Shown here piece by piece: positions 1 to 8,792 of a DNA stretch of 64,000 nucleotides. Each line of letters starts with the position of its first letter. Position 1 is the stretch's first letter. This DNA comes from Chersky-840 sp963764205. Its GTDB lineage: Bacteria > Actinomycetota > Acidimicrobiia > Acidimicrobiales > UBA8190. The stretch spans positions 1,753,554 through 1,817,553 of the forward strand of contig CAVXRN010000006.1 of the NCBI GenBank assembly GCA_963764205.1, read 5' to 3'. The position numbers and the translations under genes were made by a program. The notes beneath the pieces were generated by a model. The model did no database searches. It saw nothing but the letters and a program-made list of their open reading frames with translations, and had not been told where the DNA came from.

Positions 1-243
1 CGACAGTCCGACACGGTGTTCCGCGACCCGTGGCCTCTGGCCGAGTGGCCGTCGGTGCCGACCCGGTCAGTCGCCTGTCGAGACGACCGGTTCTTCCCAA
101 TAGAATTCCAGCGGAGGGTCCTTCGACAAAGGCTCGGAGTCGAACCTGACCAAATGTCTGGTGGACACCTGCCTGCCCTTGCTCGCCCGTTTGAGTTGGT
201 CGAGTACCTGGAGGACTTTCGGCTACACACCGACCGGAAATGA
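1..243 (+). CDS. alpha/beta hydrolase, C-terminal part (5' truncated by window edge)
   Basis: The reading frame is open from base 1 and ends in TGA at 243, so the gene starts outside the window. The visible 80 residues look like the last strands of an alpha/beta hydrolase. VPTRSVACRDDRFFP fits the strand and loop carrying the acidic residue, and MSGGHLPALARPFELVEYL fits the catalytic-histidine loop and final helix. The nucleophile serine is not visible. Substrate cannot be inferred. The internal GTG at 16 is unlikely to be a start because the homology-like pattern continues upstream of it. Confidence 0.7.
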   Translation, partial: RQSDTVFRDPWPLAEWPSVPTRSVACRDDRFFPIEFQRRVLRQRLGVEPDQMSGGHLPALARPFELVEYLEDFRLHTDRK

Positions 244-470
244 GTATGGACCGGGCGAAACGTGTCGATCCCGACGGGCCGGCTGGTCGCTCCGGCGACG
301 GGGTGGGGCACACGGCACTCAGGGACACCGCGCGTTTTTGGATCGAACCCAGGCCCCGGGGCGATCAGACCTGTAATCGCGGCCCGAAGCGATCCCGGCC
401 GGGAGCCGGCCCACTCGGCCTCTCAAGGGGGAAGGCGCACGGGTGGAATGCCCAGTCGTAGCCTGTTCCC

Positions 471-986
471 GTGAACCATGAGACTTGCGCTGCGTGCGGC
501 TTTGACGGTGTGAGCTACGACGATCGCGCCTTGCTCGCGGCACTGCGAACTCTGGGACCGAGCTGGCGGACGCTCGTGAACGCCTGCGGTAGTGCTCTTC
601 GGGTGCGCCCCGGGCCAGAGGTCTGGAGTGCCATTGAGTATGCGGCCCACAGCCGCGACGTCACTGCCTTACACGCCTTTGGAGTCGAACAAGCTCTGAC
701 CACTGAGGAGCCAATGTTCCCGGCCATCGACGGGGAGGACTTGATCCAGTCCGCGGCAGCGTCTTATCGCGATGCTGACCCCGTTCAGGTGGTCGACGGG
801 TTGGAGGGCGAAGCGACCCGCATGGCCCGGCTGGCCGACGATGCCGGAACTCACGTGTGGTCGCGGGGACTGACGATTGGAGAGTCACGCATGGACGTGC
901 GACGACTGCTCGAACACGCACTCCACGACTCCGTTCATCACCTCGTCGACGTGAAGCGAGGGCTGAGTGTGATCCAGGCAGGGTGA
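471..986 (+). CDS. DinB-family protein
   Basis: This 171-residue protein starts at GTG 471. It has the DinB-like four-helix layout: an H in helix 1-2 (YAAHSRDV), and a C-terminal LLEHALHDSVHHLVDV segment whose histidines match the usual metal-binding triad. In actinobacteria such proteins are often mycothiol- or bacillithiol-dependent S-transferases, but the family is broad. An N-terminal CAACGFD stretch could be a small extra metal site and is typical of one DinB subgroup. It is followed by a short membrane protein gene. Specific substrate unknown. Confidence 0.75.
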   Translation: MNHETCAACGFDGVSYDDRALLAALRTLGPSWRTLVNACGSALRVRPGPEVWSAIEYAAHSRDVTALHAFGVEQALTTEEPMFPAIDGEDLIQSAAASYRDADPVQVVDGLEGEATRMARLADDAGTHVWSRGLTIGESRMDVRRLLEHALHDSVHHLVDVKRGLSVIQAG

Positions 987-1065
987 AAAGCGGACCTCTC
1001 GACAGCTGGCACACTCACGGCATTACCGCCCGGTCCGAAGGCGGGGGCGTGTGGCAAGCTGAACA

Positions 1066-1269
1066 GTGATGATGCGTCGCTTGTTCACCTGGCGAGTGAA
1101 CCTCTACAGGCTCATCGTTGGAACTGTAGTCCTAGCCATCGTGATCCCTTCATGGGGGTTCGGGGTACACGCCATGTGGCTCGTTGCGATCGGGTGCATT
1201 CTCGTGGTCATCGGCGGCGTAGTGGTTGGCAAGCGTGTGCCGTTCGTCCGAGAATGGCTGCGTCGCTGA
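1066..1269 (+). CDS. small two-helix membrane protein
   Basis: A 67-residue ORF with possible starts GTG 1066, ATG 1069 and ATG 1072. It has two hydrophobic segments (about residues 12-31 and 35-54) separated by a short polar turn, and a basic C-terminal tail (VREWLRR). No catalytic motif is visible and I do not recognise the family. Composition and position between two co-oriented genes support it as a real membrane gene, but it could be dispensable or mis-called. Confidence 0.5.
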   Translation: MMMRRLFTWRVNLYRLIVGTVVLAIVIPSWGFGVHAMWLVAIGCILVVIGGVVVGKRVPFVREWLRR

Positions 1270-1411
1270 TCGCTTCGTAAGACCGACCTGGAAGAGATGC
1301 CGATGCCGTTCGGGCGTGACGGAGCGAGTGTGAGCCCATCCGCCTCCGGGTGATACTTCGGGGACAAGCGATACCGTGGGAGAGGCGCGGAGCGACCGAA
1401 AGGACTGAACC

Positions 1412-1918
1412 ATGACAGACGAAAGCAAGCCGGTCGAAGTGTCACGCCGGATCGAAGCACCGGCGGCTCTCATCTTCAAGATCCTGGCGAATCCGCAACG
1501 TCACATGGATTTCGACGGATCCGGCATGCTCCGGGGAGCCGTCGGCGACCGTCCCATCTCCGACGTGGGCGACACCTTCACCATGAAGATGCATCGACTG
1601 GGAGACGACTACCTCATGATCAACTATGTGGTGGAGTTCGACCCAGATCGGCGCATATTTTGGAAACCGGCTCCTGGAGACCCTTCTCGGGCTGAGGGTG
1701 ATGATCCATCCAAGGTCGGCATTCCTGCGGGCTACCGCTGGGGCTACATCCTCACTCCAGACGGTGACGGCGCCACCGTCGTCACCGAGGTCTTTGACTG
1801 CGGCCCCTTGCCGGAGGACCTCCTACGTGATGGCGGGGCGTGGATCAACGGGACCAATTCGGTGCTTGAGTCCATGACGGCCAGCCTGGAGAGGCTCGAG
1901 AAGACCAGTACCGAGTAG
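1412..1918 (+). CDS. SRPBCC-family protein (polyketide cyclase/START-like fold)
   Basis: 168 residues starting at ATG 1412. The opening VEVSRRIEAPAALIFKIL is the typical first strand and helix of the SRPBCC fold. It is followed by a mid-protein beta-rich part (YVVEFDPDRRIFWKPAP) and a long C-terminal helix (ESMTASLERLEK). The fold binds hydrophobic ligands in a deep cavity. The ligand is not predictable. It is a stand-alone gene about 140 bp after the small membrane protein, without overlaps. Confidence 0.75.
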   Translation: MTDESKPVEVSRRIEAPAALIFKILANPQRHMDFDGSGMLRGAVGDRPISDVGDTFTMKMHRLGDDYLMINYVVEFDPDRRIFWKPAPGDPSRAEGDDPSKVGIPAGYRWGYILTPDGDGATVVTEVFDCGPLPEDLLRDGGAWINGTNSVLESMTASLERLEKTSTE

Positions 1919-2153
1919 GACCGGTGCCGGAGTGCATGTTCTCGCTCCTTGGGCCTGGGTGCTGCACGGTATTCGGGGTTCCCGCCTGGCCCATTTATCG
2001 AAGTCACCCGGCAAAGCGCACCGATCCAGGTAACTCGATACGTAGTCCCAACCTCACCCTATTCGCGGCTCGGAACGTTACCGGCCGGGGGCAGTGGCCG
2101 GTAGTCTCGACCTGGTCTTCGGACAAATCACCATCGAACGAACGGGAGCGAAG

Positions 2154-2696
2154 ATGACCGAGCTGCTCACCTTGTGGCGCAAGGTCGCGGACGGATTTTC
2201 CGAAGGCTTGGACTGTGTCGGCGAATACGACTGGTCTAAGTCCACCTGTTGTGAGAAGTGGAATGTCGCGGAGCTGGTGGAACACGCCATTGGGGCTCAG
2301 CGCATGGTTCCGAAGGCACTCGGCGCATCCGGTGCTATCGATGCATCAGGTGACAACCTCGTCTCGGTGTGGAGGGTGGTAAGAAGTGGCGCCGATGCCG
2401 CCCTCGCCACTCCTGGAGCCTTGGACCGACAGGTCAAGCTCCCGTTCGGAGAGATGAAAGCGCAAGACGGTCTTGCCTTCCCCATGAGTGACATGTTGGT
2501 ACACACCTGGGACCTGGCCCGAGCGATCGGTGGCAACGACCGACTGAATGTTGAAGCATGCGAAAAGGCGCTCGCCGATCTCGAGCCGATTGACGAGCTG
2601 TTGCGCGGTCCCGGCTTCTATGGGCCGAAGGTTGAGCCAGGCATCGACGCCGATGTTCAGGCCAGGCTCTTGGCGTTCTTGGGGCGAAGGGTGTAG
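2154..2696 (+). CDS. TIGR03086/maleylpyruvate isomerase-type metal-binding protein
   Basis: I choose ATG 2154 (MTELLTLWRKVADGF) because it follows a purine-rich GGGAG and matches the family's N-terminus; an open frame further upstream is not protein-like. The product has about 180 residues. NVAELVEHAIGAQR carries the helix-2 histidine and MSDMLVHTWDLARAIGG the second histidine motif of the mycothiol-dependent maleylpyruvate isomerase N-terminal/DinB superfamily. These enzymes are a hallmark of mycothiol-containing actinobacteria. The reaction is unknown. Confidence 0.8.
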   Translation: MTELLTLWRKVADGFSEGLDCVGEYDWSKSTCCEKWNVAELVEHAIGAQRMVPKALGASGAIDASGDNLVSVWRVVRSGADAALATPGALDRQVKLPFGEMKAQDGLAFPMSDMLVHTWDLARAIGGNDRLNVEACEKALADLEPIDELLRGPGFYGPKVEPGIDADVQARLLAFLGRRV

Positions 2697-3030
2697 GGCG
2701 AGCAGTACACGAGGCTCGTACGGTCCAGCGCCATGACGTGGCGTGCCGGAACTGCACCGAGTACGTTCGACAGTTGAAATGACGATGCGACTTACAAGCG
2801 TCGTTGCCCTTGAGGACCAATCCCCGAAGCGCGGGAGAATCGTTGCCCGGTACCGACAGTTGAGACGCCGTTCCGACTGAGCGGACGCCAGCGGTGATGC
2901 CCAGATGCGACATCCTCGTGATGCGAGGGGCCGAGCTCTCGTTGCGAACCGTTCCCCGGCTTGTGGATCGATCAGGGACGTAGCCGTCGGCGTGGCTGAC
3001 ACCAAAGGCGAGGGTCATCGTCGTGCCGCA
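2697..3030. other. intergenic region between convergent genes
   Basis: 334 bp between the ends of a plus-strand and a minus-strand gene. No convincing ORF is present. Two imperfect direct copies of a segment beginning CGACAGTTGA (near 2769 and 2857) are the only structure noted. No clear terminator hairpin was found. Confidence 0.4.
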
Positions 3031-3813
3031 CTAGCCAAACCGGTGGACCACACCGGGCGCTTGGGTGCGAGTCAGACGTGGAACGAGTGCGGTCAGAAGA
3101 GTCGAGAAGACACCGGTGCTCTCGCGGATCCGTTCGAGCAGGGCCTCCACCGGCTCGGCCTTGTCGCTGACCCCGTTGGCGTAGTCGGTGGCATACCCGA
3201 CGAGTGCCATGGGAAGCCCGGCCTCGCCGGCCAGGACGACCTCGGGACCGGCGGTCTGGCTGACCGCGGTGACGCCGAACGTGGCCAGGGCTGCGATCTC
3301 GGTTCGGGTATTGAAGCGTGGTCCGTCGACATGGCCATAACAACCAGCTGCGTGGACAACGCCGATTGCCTCTGCTGCCTCGATCAGGGCGTGCCGTAGC
3401 TCGGTGCTAAAGGGGTCACCGAAGATCCAATGGCCACGACCTTTTCCACCCGTTTCACCATGCCACGTGCACAGACTGCCGTCGGGCAGTCGGTTGCTCG
3501 GAAAGTAGAGATCGTCGAAGATCACGATCGAACCAAGCTCCACCTCACGGTCGACGGCTCCACACACCGTGGTCGACACCAGGCAATCGACCCCGGCATC
3601 GAGCAACGCCGCGATATTGGTCCTGTGATCGACGTGGTTCGATAGATGACGGTGGTCTTTTCCGTGGCGGGCCAAGTGCACCACTTCGACACCCGCCATC
3701 CGCCCGGTGGTGAGGGTCACGTCCCCGTGGGGAGTGTGACTGAGGGCCTGACTCGGGCTCTCCAGCAGGGGCCATTCGTATGTGCCTGACCCCGAGATGA
3801 TGCCGACTCGCAC
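3031..3813 (-). CDS. purine nucleoside / methylthioadenosine phosphorylase family
   Basis: 260 residues starting at ATG 3813. Visible family motifs are MRVGIISGSG at the N-terminus (phosphate loop), HLARHGKDH near residue 47, HRTNIAALLDAG, GPRFNTRTEI around residue 163 and VSQTAGPEVVLAGE around residue 183. This is the trimeric PNP/MTAP pattern: phosphorolysis of a purine nucleoside to base and ribose-1-phosphate. The base-recognition part reads TDYANG rather than the usual MTAP form, so methylthioadenosine specificity is not assured. It lies 63 bp downstream of the MMPL exporter gene and may share its transcript. Confidence 0.85.
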   Translation of the reverse strand: MRVGIISGSGTYEWPLLESPSQALSHTPHGDVTLTTGRMAGVEVVHLARHGKDHRHLSNHVDHRTNIAALLDAGVDCLVSTTVCGAVDREVELGSIVIFDDLYFPSNRLPDGSLCTWHGETGGKGRGHWIFGDPFSTELRHALIEAAEAIGVVHAAGCYGHVDGPRFNTRTEIAALATFGVTAVSQTAGPEVVLAGEAGLPMALVGYATDYANGVSDKAEPVEALLERIRESTGVFSTLLTALVPRLTRTQAPGVVHRFG

Positions 3814-3876
3814 CTTCTGCCTCCCAACTCTTCAGAATCGCCACAGTCTGTTCGACGGGGTGCTGGCGGTGCACGA

Positions 3877-6132
3877 CTAGGGCCCATTGCCCGCTATGGG
3901 TTCGGGCTGGTGGAATCGACGCGATGGCCACCAGTTCCATCGTCCCACCAAGACGACTGCCGACGGGACTAAGAGCGTTCGCACCACAAAGGTGTCGAGG
4001 AGGATTCCGAACGCCAGACCAATACCGATTTGACGGATCTGGCCCGACGTGGTGATGGCGAGGACACCGAACGTCCCGGCCAAGACGAGGCCGGCTGACG
4101 TCACCGTGGTTCCTGTGCTGCCCACTGCGGTGGCCACGGCGGCCGGCAAAGGTGCGCGCCCCGCCTCTTCTCGAATCCGCGTCATGACGAGGATGTTGTA
4201 GTCCTCTCCCAACGCCATGATGAAGACGAACATGAAGAAGGGGAGCGTGAAGTTGATGCCGAGGCCGTGACCGGCGACGACAAAGACCAGAACGGCAAAA
4301 CCCAGAGACGCAAGATACGAGAGCAAGACACTCGCCACGAGATAGAGCGGCGCGATCAGGGACCGCAGTACGAGCGCCAGGAGCAGGGTCAGCACGACAA
4401 GGACCACCGGCACGATGCGCACGATGTCCGAGCCTGAGATCGTGCTCACGTCCGCCGCCCCCGGGGCCTGACCGACCACCCCGTTCGCCGTTGCTCCGAT
4501 CTCGGTGGCCACGGTCGCGACGGCCCCACGGATGGCGGGAATGGCCTGCAGAGCAGCGGTGCTCCCGGGCGACCCGGCCCGTAACGACACTCGGTACAAG
4601 ATGCTGTGGCCATCGGGAGTGATGAACTGCGCGGTGGCACGGTAGGCGTTGTAGAAGGCCGTCGGGACCTCGGACCCCGGCGGGGGGAGCGGAGGAAGAT
4701 CGCCGGGCGGTCCGAGATGTCGATAGGCGTAGCCGAGCCCGTCGGGTCTGATGCGCAACCCCCCGGCCGTCAACGCGTCGGAAAGCGACGTGAACAGTCC
4801 GGTCGAGTCGAGCCCGTATTCGCCCTGGGCGATGACCGAGGGGTCGGCCCACGCCGGAGTGGGTATGTGGAAGACGACGTCGGTGCTTCCGAGCACCGCC
4901 GCTCCGAAGTGGGACTCGAGGGCGGCCTCGCCCAGCTGCGAATCCGAACCGGTGATGTACCCACCGGGATTGAAACCCGAGGGTGCGTAGGAGACGAGGA
5001 AGCCGGCGAGGCCCAACAAGACGGCCGTGCCGGTGGCCAGAGCGACCACGGGGTGGCCGATGACGCGGACCGCCACCCTTCCCCAGCGTCCGCGGACAAC
5101 CTCACTCGGGCCCAGGACCGAGGGAAAGAAGACCGACCGACCGAGAATGGACAGCAGGGCGGGGAAGAACGTGAGATCGACGATGAGGACGACGATGATG
5201 CCGATCGCGAGTCCTGGACCGACGCTGCGGTACAACCCGAAGCTGGCCAGCACCAGGCTCAGAAGCGCGGCGATGACGGTCGCGGCCGAGAACGTGATGG
5301 ACTCACCCACGCGTTTCACCGCACCCTCCAGGGCCCGGCGCGGCTCCAGACCGCGGCGCAGGTTCTCTCGATACCGGAAGATGAGAAAGAGCGAATAGTC
5401 GGTCCCCGCTCCGAGGACGAGTGCGGTCAGGAGCAGTTGCATCAACGACGAGACCTCCGTGCCCACCTTGGCCGACTCGGCGATGATCGGACTGGCCAAG
5501 GCAAGGGCCAAACCGGCGGGTGCCAGGGTCACCAACGGAGCGAGGAGCGAGCGAAAGGCGATCCCCAGGAGGACCAGGATGAAGATGACCGAGATGAGCT
5601 CGACCTGCGTGGCCGTCTGGGTGGCCGCGTGTTGCTGGTCGACCAGCTCCGGTAAGAGGCCGGTCAGATAGACCGAGAGATCGGTCGGTGCGGCTCGAAA
5701 GGTGGCGCGGATGCGTGCCACGGCAGCCGCTGCGGCCCGCCCGCCTCCTTGGGTGTGCGACGAGAACGCCACCACGGCGGTGCGCAGCTCCCCATCGATC
5801 GACACGGCCGCGTCGTGTACCGAGGTCACGTCGGGTATTTGTCGAGCTCGGGCCTCGATGCGCCCGACGGCCTGCTGGTCGGCGAGGGTGAGCGGACCGC
5901 CGTTGCGCTCGGCCACGATGGTTCCCGAGAGCTGCCCTCCGAGGAGGAAGGGTGCGGCGAGCTGTGCCGCCTCGATGCTGGGCGCGGTGCGGGGGAGAAA
6001 CGCCGTGTTGTCGTTGCGGATCACACTGCCGAGCGAGGGGAGACCCATGACCGCAGCGGCGGTAATCCCCAACCAGCCCACCACCACCGCCCACCGGTAC
6101 CGGATCGCGAAGCGACCGATGGAGGCGAACAT
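3877..6132 (-). CDS. MMPL/RND-superfamily membrane exporter
   Basis: 751 residues in two homologous halves. Each half has one N-terminal helix, a large extracytoplasmic domain and a block of five helices. Proton-relay signatures lie in the helix pairs: GAGTDYSLFLIFRYRE in the first half and ALGEDYNILVMTRIREE in the second. Such proteins use the proton gradient to move lipids or hydrophobic compounds. The ATG at 6132 (MFASIGRFAIRYR) is the normal start. A second member is at 52.8 kb. The long plus-strand ORF opposite it is a GC-driven shadow. Confidence 0.9.
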   Translation of the reverse strand: MFASIGRFAIRYRWAVVVGWLGITAAAVMGLPSLGSVIRNDNTAFLPRTAPSIEAAQLAAPFLLGGQLSGTIVAERNGGPLTLADQQAVGRIEARARQIPDVTSVHDAAVSIDGELRTAVVAFSSHTQGGGRAAAAAVARIRATFRAAPTDLSVYLTGLLPELVDQQHAATQTATQVELISVIFILVLLGIAFRSLLAPLVTLAPAGLALALASPIIAESAKVGTEVSSLMQLLLTALVLGAGTDYSLFLIFRYRENLRRGLEPRRALEGAVKRVGESITFSAATVIAALLSLVLASFGLYRSVGPGLAIGIIVVLIVDLTFFPALLSILGRSVFFPSVLGPSEVVRGRWGRVAVRVIGHPVVALATGTAVLLGLAGFLVSYAPSGFNPGGYITGSDSQLGEAALESHFGAAVLGSTDVVFHIPTPAWADPSVIAQGEYGLDSTGLFTSLSDALTAGGLRIRPDGLGYAYRHLGPPGDLPPLPPPGSEVPTAFYNAYRATAQFITPDGHSILYRVSLRAGSPGSTAALQAIPAIRGAVATVATEIGATANGVVGQAPGAADVSTISGSDIVRIVPVVLVVLTLLLALVLRSLIAPLYLVASVLLSYLASLGFAVLVFVVAGHGLGINFTLPFFMFVFIMALGEDYNILVMTRIREEAGRAPLPAAVATAVGSTGTTVTSAGLVLAGTFGVLAITTSGQIRQIGIGLAFGILLDTFVVRTLLVPSAVVLVGRWNWWPSRRFHQPEPIAGNGP

Positions 6133-6170
6133 CAGGGAAAGAGCTTCAACGACAGGAGCCGAACATCGCG

Positions 6171-7202
6171 TCAGTCGATGGCTGAGGACAGACCAGCCAG
6201 CTCCGCCATGCCTTGGTCGAAGGAGATTCGAGCGTCGAATCCGAGTTCTCGATTCGCCCGTGCGGCCGAGGCCACGACGTGACGGACATCACCCAGTCGC
6301 CATTCTCCGGTCACGACCGGTCCAGGTCCCGACGGAGCCAGCGCGTCGGCCAGCGCGTGGGCCAGGTCGGCGATGGTGTGGGGCTGGCCGCTGGCGATGT
6401 TGAATGCGCCGGTGACCCCCGGCTCGGCCTCGAGCGCGAGAAGGTTGGCCCGAGCGACATCTCGGACGTGGACAAAGTCGCGGCGTTGCTGTCCGTCCTC
6501 GAAGACCCGGGCCGGCTGGCCCTGTCGGAGCGCGCCGACGAAAAGGCTCGCCACACCGGCATACGGGGTGTCGGTCGGGCACCGGGGGCCGAACACGTTG
6601 TGGTACCGCAACGAGATCACCGGTGCACCCGAGACGCGGCCATAGGCCGCAACGAGGTGCTCTTGGTGAACCTTTGTGGCCGCATAGACGTTGCGCGGGT
6701 CGACGGGGGCACTTTCACTCACCGCTTCGGAGACGAGATCGCGGCCGCACGCCGGACACGGCGGCTCGAACATGCCAGCCGCCAGTCGCTCCACCGATCT
6801 CGGGCCGGGACGCACCGGACCACACCCGGCACAGCGGTAGCACCCTTCTCCGTAGACGACCATGCTTCCCGCCAGGACCACCCGGCCCATGAATCCGACC
6901 TGGTCCAGAGCCCGAAGCATGACCGCCGTGCCGACGTCGTTGTCGTGGACGTAGTCGGTGACGTCGGAGAAGTGTCGCCCCAGACCCACCTTCGCCGCTT
7001 GGTGGCTGATGGCGTCGATGCCGGGAAGTACACGCCCCCAACAGTCGGGGTCCCGGACATCACCCAGAACGTAGTGCGCCTCATGATTCTCGTGCGCGGC
7101 TGGTCGACGGTCGAGCACGACCACGTGGTGACCGGATTCGATGAGCGCGTCGACCACGTGCGATCCGATGAAGCCCGAACCGCCGGTCACGAGGACCCTC
7201 AC
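6171..7202 (-). CDS. NAD-dependent epimerase, dTDP-L-rhamnose 4-epimerase-like, with zinc-ribbon insertion
   Basis: Short-chain dehydrogenase-type sugar nucleotide epimerase, about 343 residues from GTG 7202; the frame is open further upstream but not protein-like. RVLVTGGSGFIGSHV binds NAD and NVYAATKVHQEHL supplies the YxxxK catalytic pair. Between strand 5 and the catalytic tyrosine is an insertion with CYRCAGC and about 25 residues later CPACGRD, probably a Zn site. From memory this insertion is typical of dTDP-L-rhamnose 4-epimerase-like enzymes. It is divergent from the glycosyltransferase module at 7390, suggesting it makes a sugar donor for it. Confidence 0.8.
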   Translation of the reverse strand: MRVLVTGGSGFIGSHVVDALIESGHHVVVLDRRPAAHENHEAHYVLGDVRDPDCWGRVLPGIDAISHQAAKVGLGRHFSDVTDYVHDNDVGTAVMLRALDQVGFMGRVVLAGSMVVYGEGCYRCAGCGPVRPGPRSVERLAAGMFEPPCPACGRDLVSEAVSESAPVDPRNVYAATKVHQEHLVAAYGRVSGAPVISLRYHNVFGPRCPTDTPYAGVASLFVGALRQGQPARVFEDGQQRRDFVHVRDVARANLLALEAEPGVTGAFNIASGQPHTIADLAHALADALAPSGPGPVVTGEWRLGDVRHVVASAARANRELGFDARISFDQGMAELAGLSSAID

Positions 7203-7389
7203 GATGTCGTGCTCATCGTGCTGACGCCAAGGTTGCGAGCAGCGGCGGGACCCCGGAGACCGCGCACGCAGCGAGGTTATCGCCGGCCCAGCCCTCCGCC
7301 CGGGCTCACGACCTCTCGGGAGCGGAAAGTTAGTGATTTGTAAGCGATTCAAACGACACGACCTCGGTCCGCCTCGCTACCTTGCCTCC
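7203..7389. promoter_or_regulatory. divergent promoter region between epimerase and glycosyltransferase
   Basis: 187 bp between the GTG start of the epimerase and the ATG of the GT2 gene. A short AT-richer stretch around 7327-7355 (AGTTAGTGATTTG) is the only locally AT-rich DNA and is a reasonable place for a promoter. No palindrome stands out. Confidence 0.3.
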
Positions 7390-8031
7390 ATGCCCGAGGT
7401 AATCGTGCCGGTGCTGGACGAGGCGGGGGCGCTGCCCTGGGTCCTGCGTCGCATGCCGAGCGGTTTCCGCCCCATCGTTGTGGACAACGGCTCGACCGAC
7501 GGCTCAGGGGCGATCGCCACACGGCTGGGTGCCCAGGTGGTCACGGAACCCGTTCGAGGGTTCGGCTCGGCCTGCTGGGCCGGACTGCGGGCGGCCGAGG
7601 ACGACGTGGTGTGTTTCATGGACGGCGACGGCTCGCTCGACCCCCTCGACCTCCCCGGGGTCACCGGGCCGGTGGTGCGGGGGGAGGTCGACCTCATGCT
7701 GGGCGCCCGGCAGGCCGAGCGGGGAGCGTGGCCGATCCACGCCCGTCTCGCCAACCGATTCCTCATGGCCGAGGTCCGCCGCCGGACCACCTTGTGCCTG
7801 TCTGACCTCGGGCCCATGCGAGCGGCGGGCCGGACGGCACTGCTCGCGCTGGGCATGAACGACCGGCGCTCGGGCTGGCCGCTCGAAATGGTCCTCCGAG
7901 CCCATCGGGTGGGCTGGCGGGTCGACGAGGTCCCCGTCCCATACCGGCCGCGCACGGGCCGGTCCAAGGTGACCGGGACGGTCAAGGGCACACTGCAGGC
8001 GGTCGGCGACATGGCGGCTCTGTTGCGATGA
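7390..8031 (+). CDS. GT2-family glycosyltransferase
   Basis: I choose ATG 7390 because MPEVIVPVLDEAGALPWVL begins with the canonical GT-A strand; the open frame upstream is not family-like. The product has 213 residues. Motifs: VVDNGSTDGSG, then CFMDGDGSLDPLDL carrying the metal-binding DxD, and a C-terminal VPVPYRPRTGRSKVTGT as in polyprenyl-phosphate glycosyltransferases. It lacks the C-terminal membrane domain of dolichol-phosphate mannose synthases. Its stop overlaps the next start (ATGA at 8028), indicating translational coupling. Confidence 0.85.
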   Translation: MPEVIVPVLDEAGALPWVLRRMPSGFRPIVVDNGSTDGSGAIATRLGAQVVTEPVRGFGSACWAGLRAAEDDVVCFMDGDGSLDPLDLPGVTGPVVRGEVDLMLGARQAERGAWPIHARLANRFLMAEVRRRTTLCLSDLGPMRAAGRTALLALGMNDRRSGWPLEMVLRAHRVGWRVDEVPVPYRPRTGRSKVTGTVKGTLQAVGDMAALLR

Positions 8032-8792
8032 CGGCCCGGCTCGTTGATCGGCGGGGCCAGCGTGGCTTCCAGGTTGTGGTCATGGCGAAAGAACCGGTCG
8101 CGGGTGCGGTCAAGACACGGCTGTGCCCACCGTTGACTCACGGCCAAGCCGCGGCGCTGGCACGAGCCGCCCTCCTCGACACGATGGACGCCGTGAGCGC
8201 CAGCCGTGCTCGTCACCGGGTGCTGGCGCTCGAGGGGAACCCTGGGGATTGGTGCCGGCCCGGCTTCGACGTGATCGCCCAACGCGATGGCGACTTCGGG
8301 GTGCGCCTCGCTGGGGCCATCGACGATGCGTGGGCCCGGGCACCACTCCCGGTACTCGTGATCGGGATGGACACCCCGCAGATCCGGGGCCCCGATCTCG
8401 ACCGGGCCGTCGAGCCGATGCTGCGGGGCCCGGTCGGCGGGGGCGACCCTCCCACCGCTGTGCTCGGACGGGCCGACGACGGAGGCTACTGGGCCATCGG
8501 TGTCCGCCGTCCCGTGGCGGGGCTGTTCGACCAGGTCCCGATGAGCACGAGCCGCACCTGTGCCGCACAGCTCGCGCGCCTTGGAGCCCTCGGTGTTTCG
8601 TGCAGGTTGATCCATGGACTTCGCGACGTCGACGAAATCGTCGACGCTCTCGTCGTGGCCGATTTGGCGCCAGCGACACGATTTGCCGCCCTCGTGAGGC
8701 CCATGGCGAGCGCCTTGGCCGTGCCGGGGACGACGACGGTGGCCCCAAGCGCCCAAGCGATGGACGAGAACCTCGTGGGCCGGCGTGGCTGA
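8028..8792 (+). CDS. DUF2064 / TIGR04282-type glycosyltransferase
   Basis: 254 residues. VVMAKEPVAGAVKTRLCPPL near residue 18 and VLVIGMDTPQI near residue 110 are the signature of the DUF2064 family (TIGR04282), a GT-A-like transferase. Some members are linked to arsenosugar synthesis, but most are uncharacterised, so that name should not be taken as function here. ADDGGYWAIG follows as the acceptor-side motif. It overlaps its neighbours on both sides by a few bases, so the three genes 7390-9405 form one translational unit. Confidence 0.85.
   Translation: MTARLVDRRGQRGFQVVVMAKEPVAGAVKTRLCPPLTHGQAAALARAALLDTMDAVSASRARHRVLALEGNPGDWCRPGFDVIAQRDGDFGVRLAGAIDDAWARAPLPVLVIGMDTPQIRGPDLDRAVEPMLRGPVGGGDPPTAVLGRADDGGYWAIGVRRPVAGLFDQVPMSTSRTCAAQLARLGALGVSCRLIHGLRDVDEIVDALVVADLAPATRFAALVRPMASALAVPGTTTVAPSAQAMDENLVGRRG

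Noticed and set aside
4606..5655. 349-codon plus-strand ORF opposite the MMPL gene
   Set aside because: Composition is charged low-complexity sequence produced by reading a GC-rich membrane gene on the wrong strand; the minus-strand MMPL motifs are clear.
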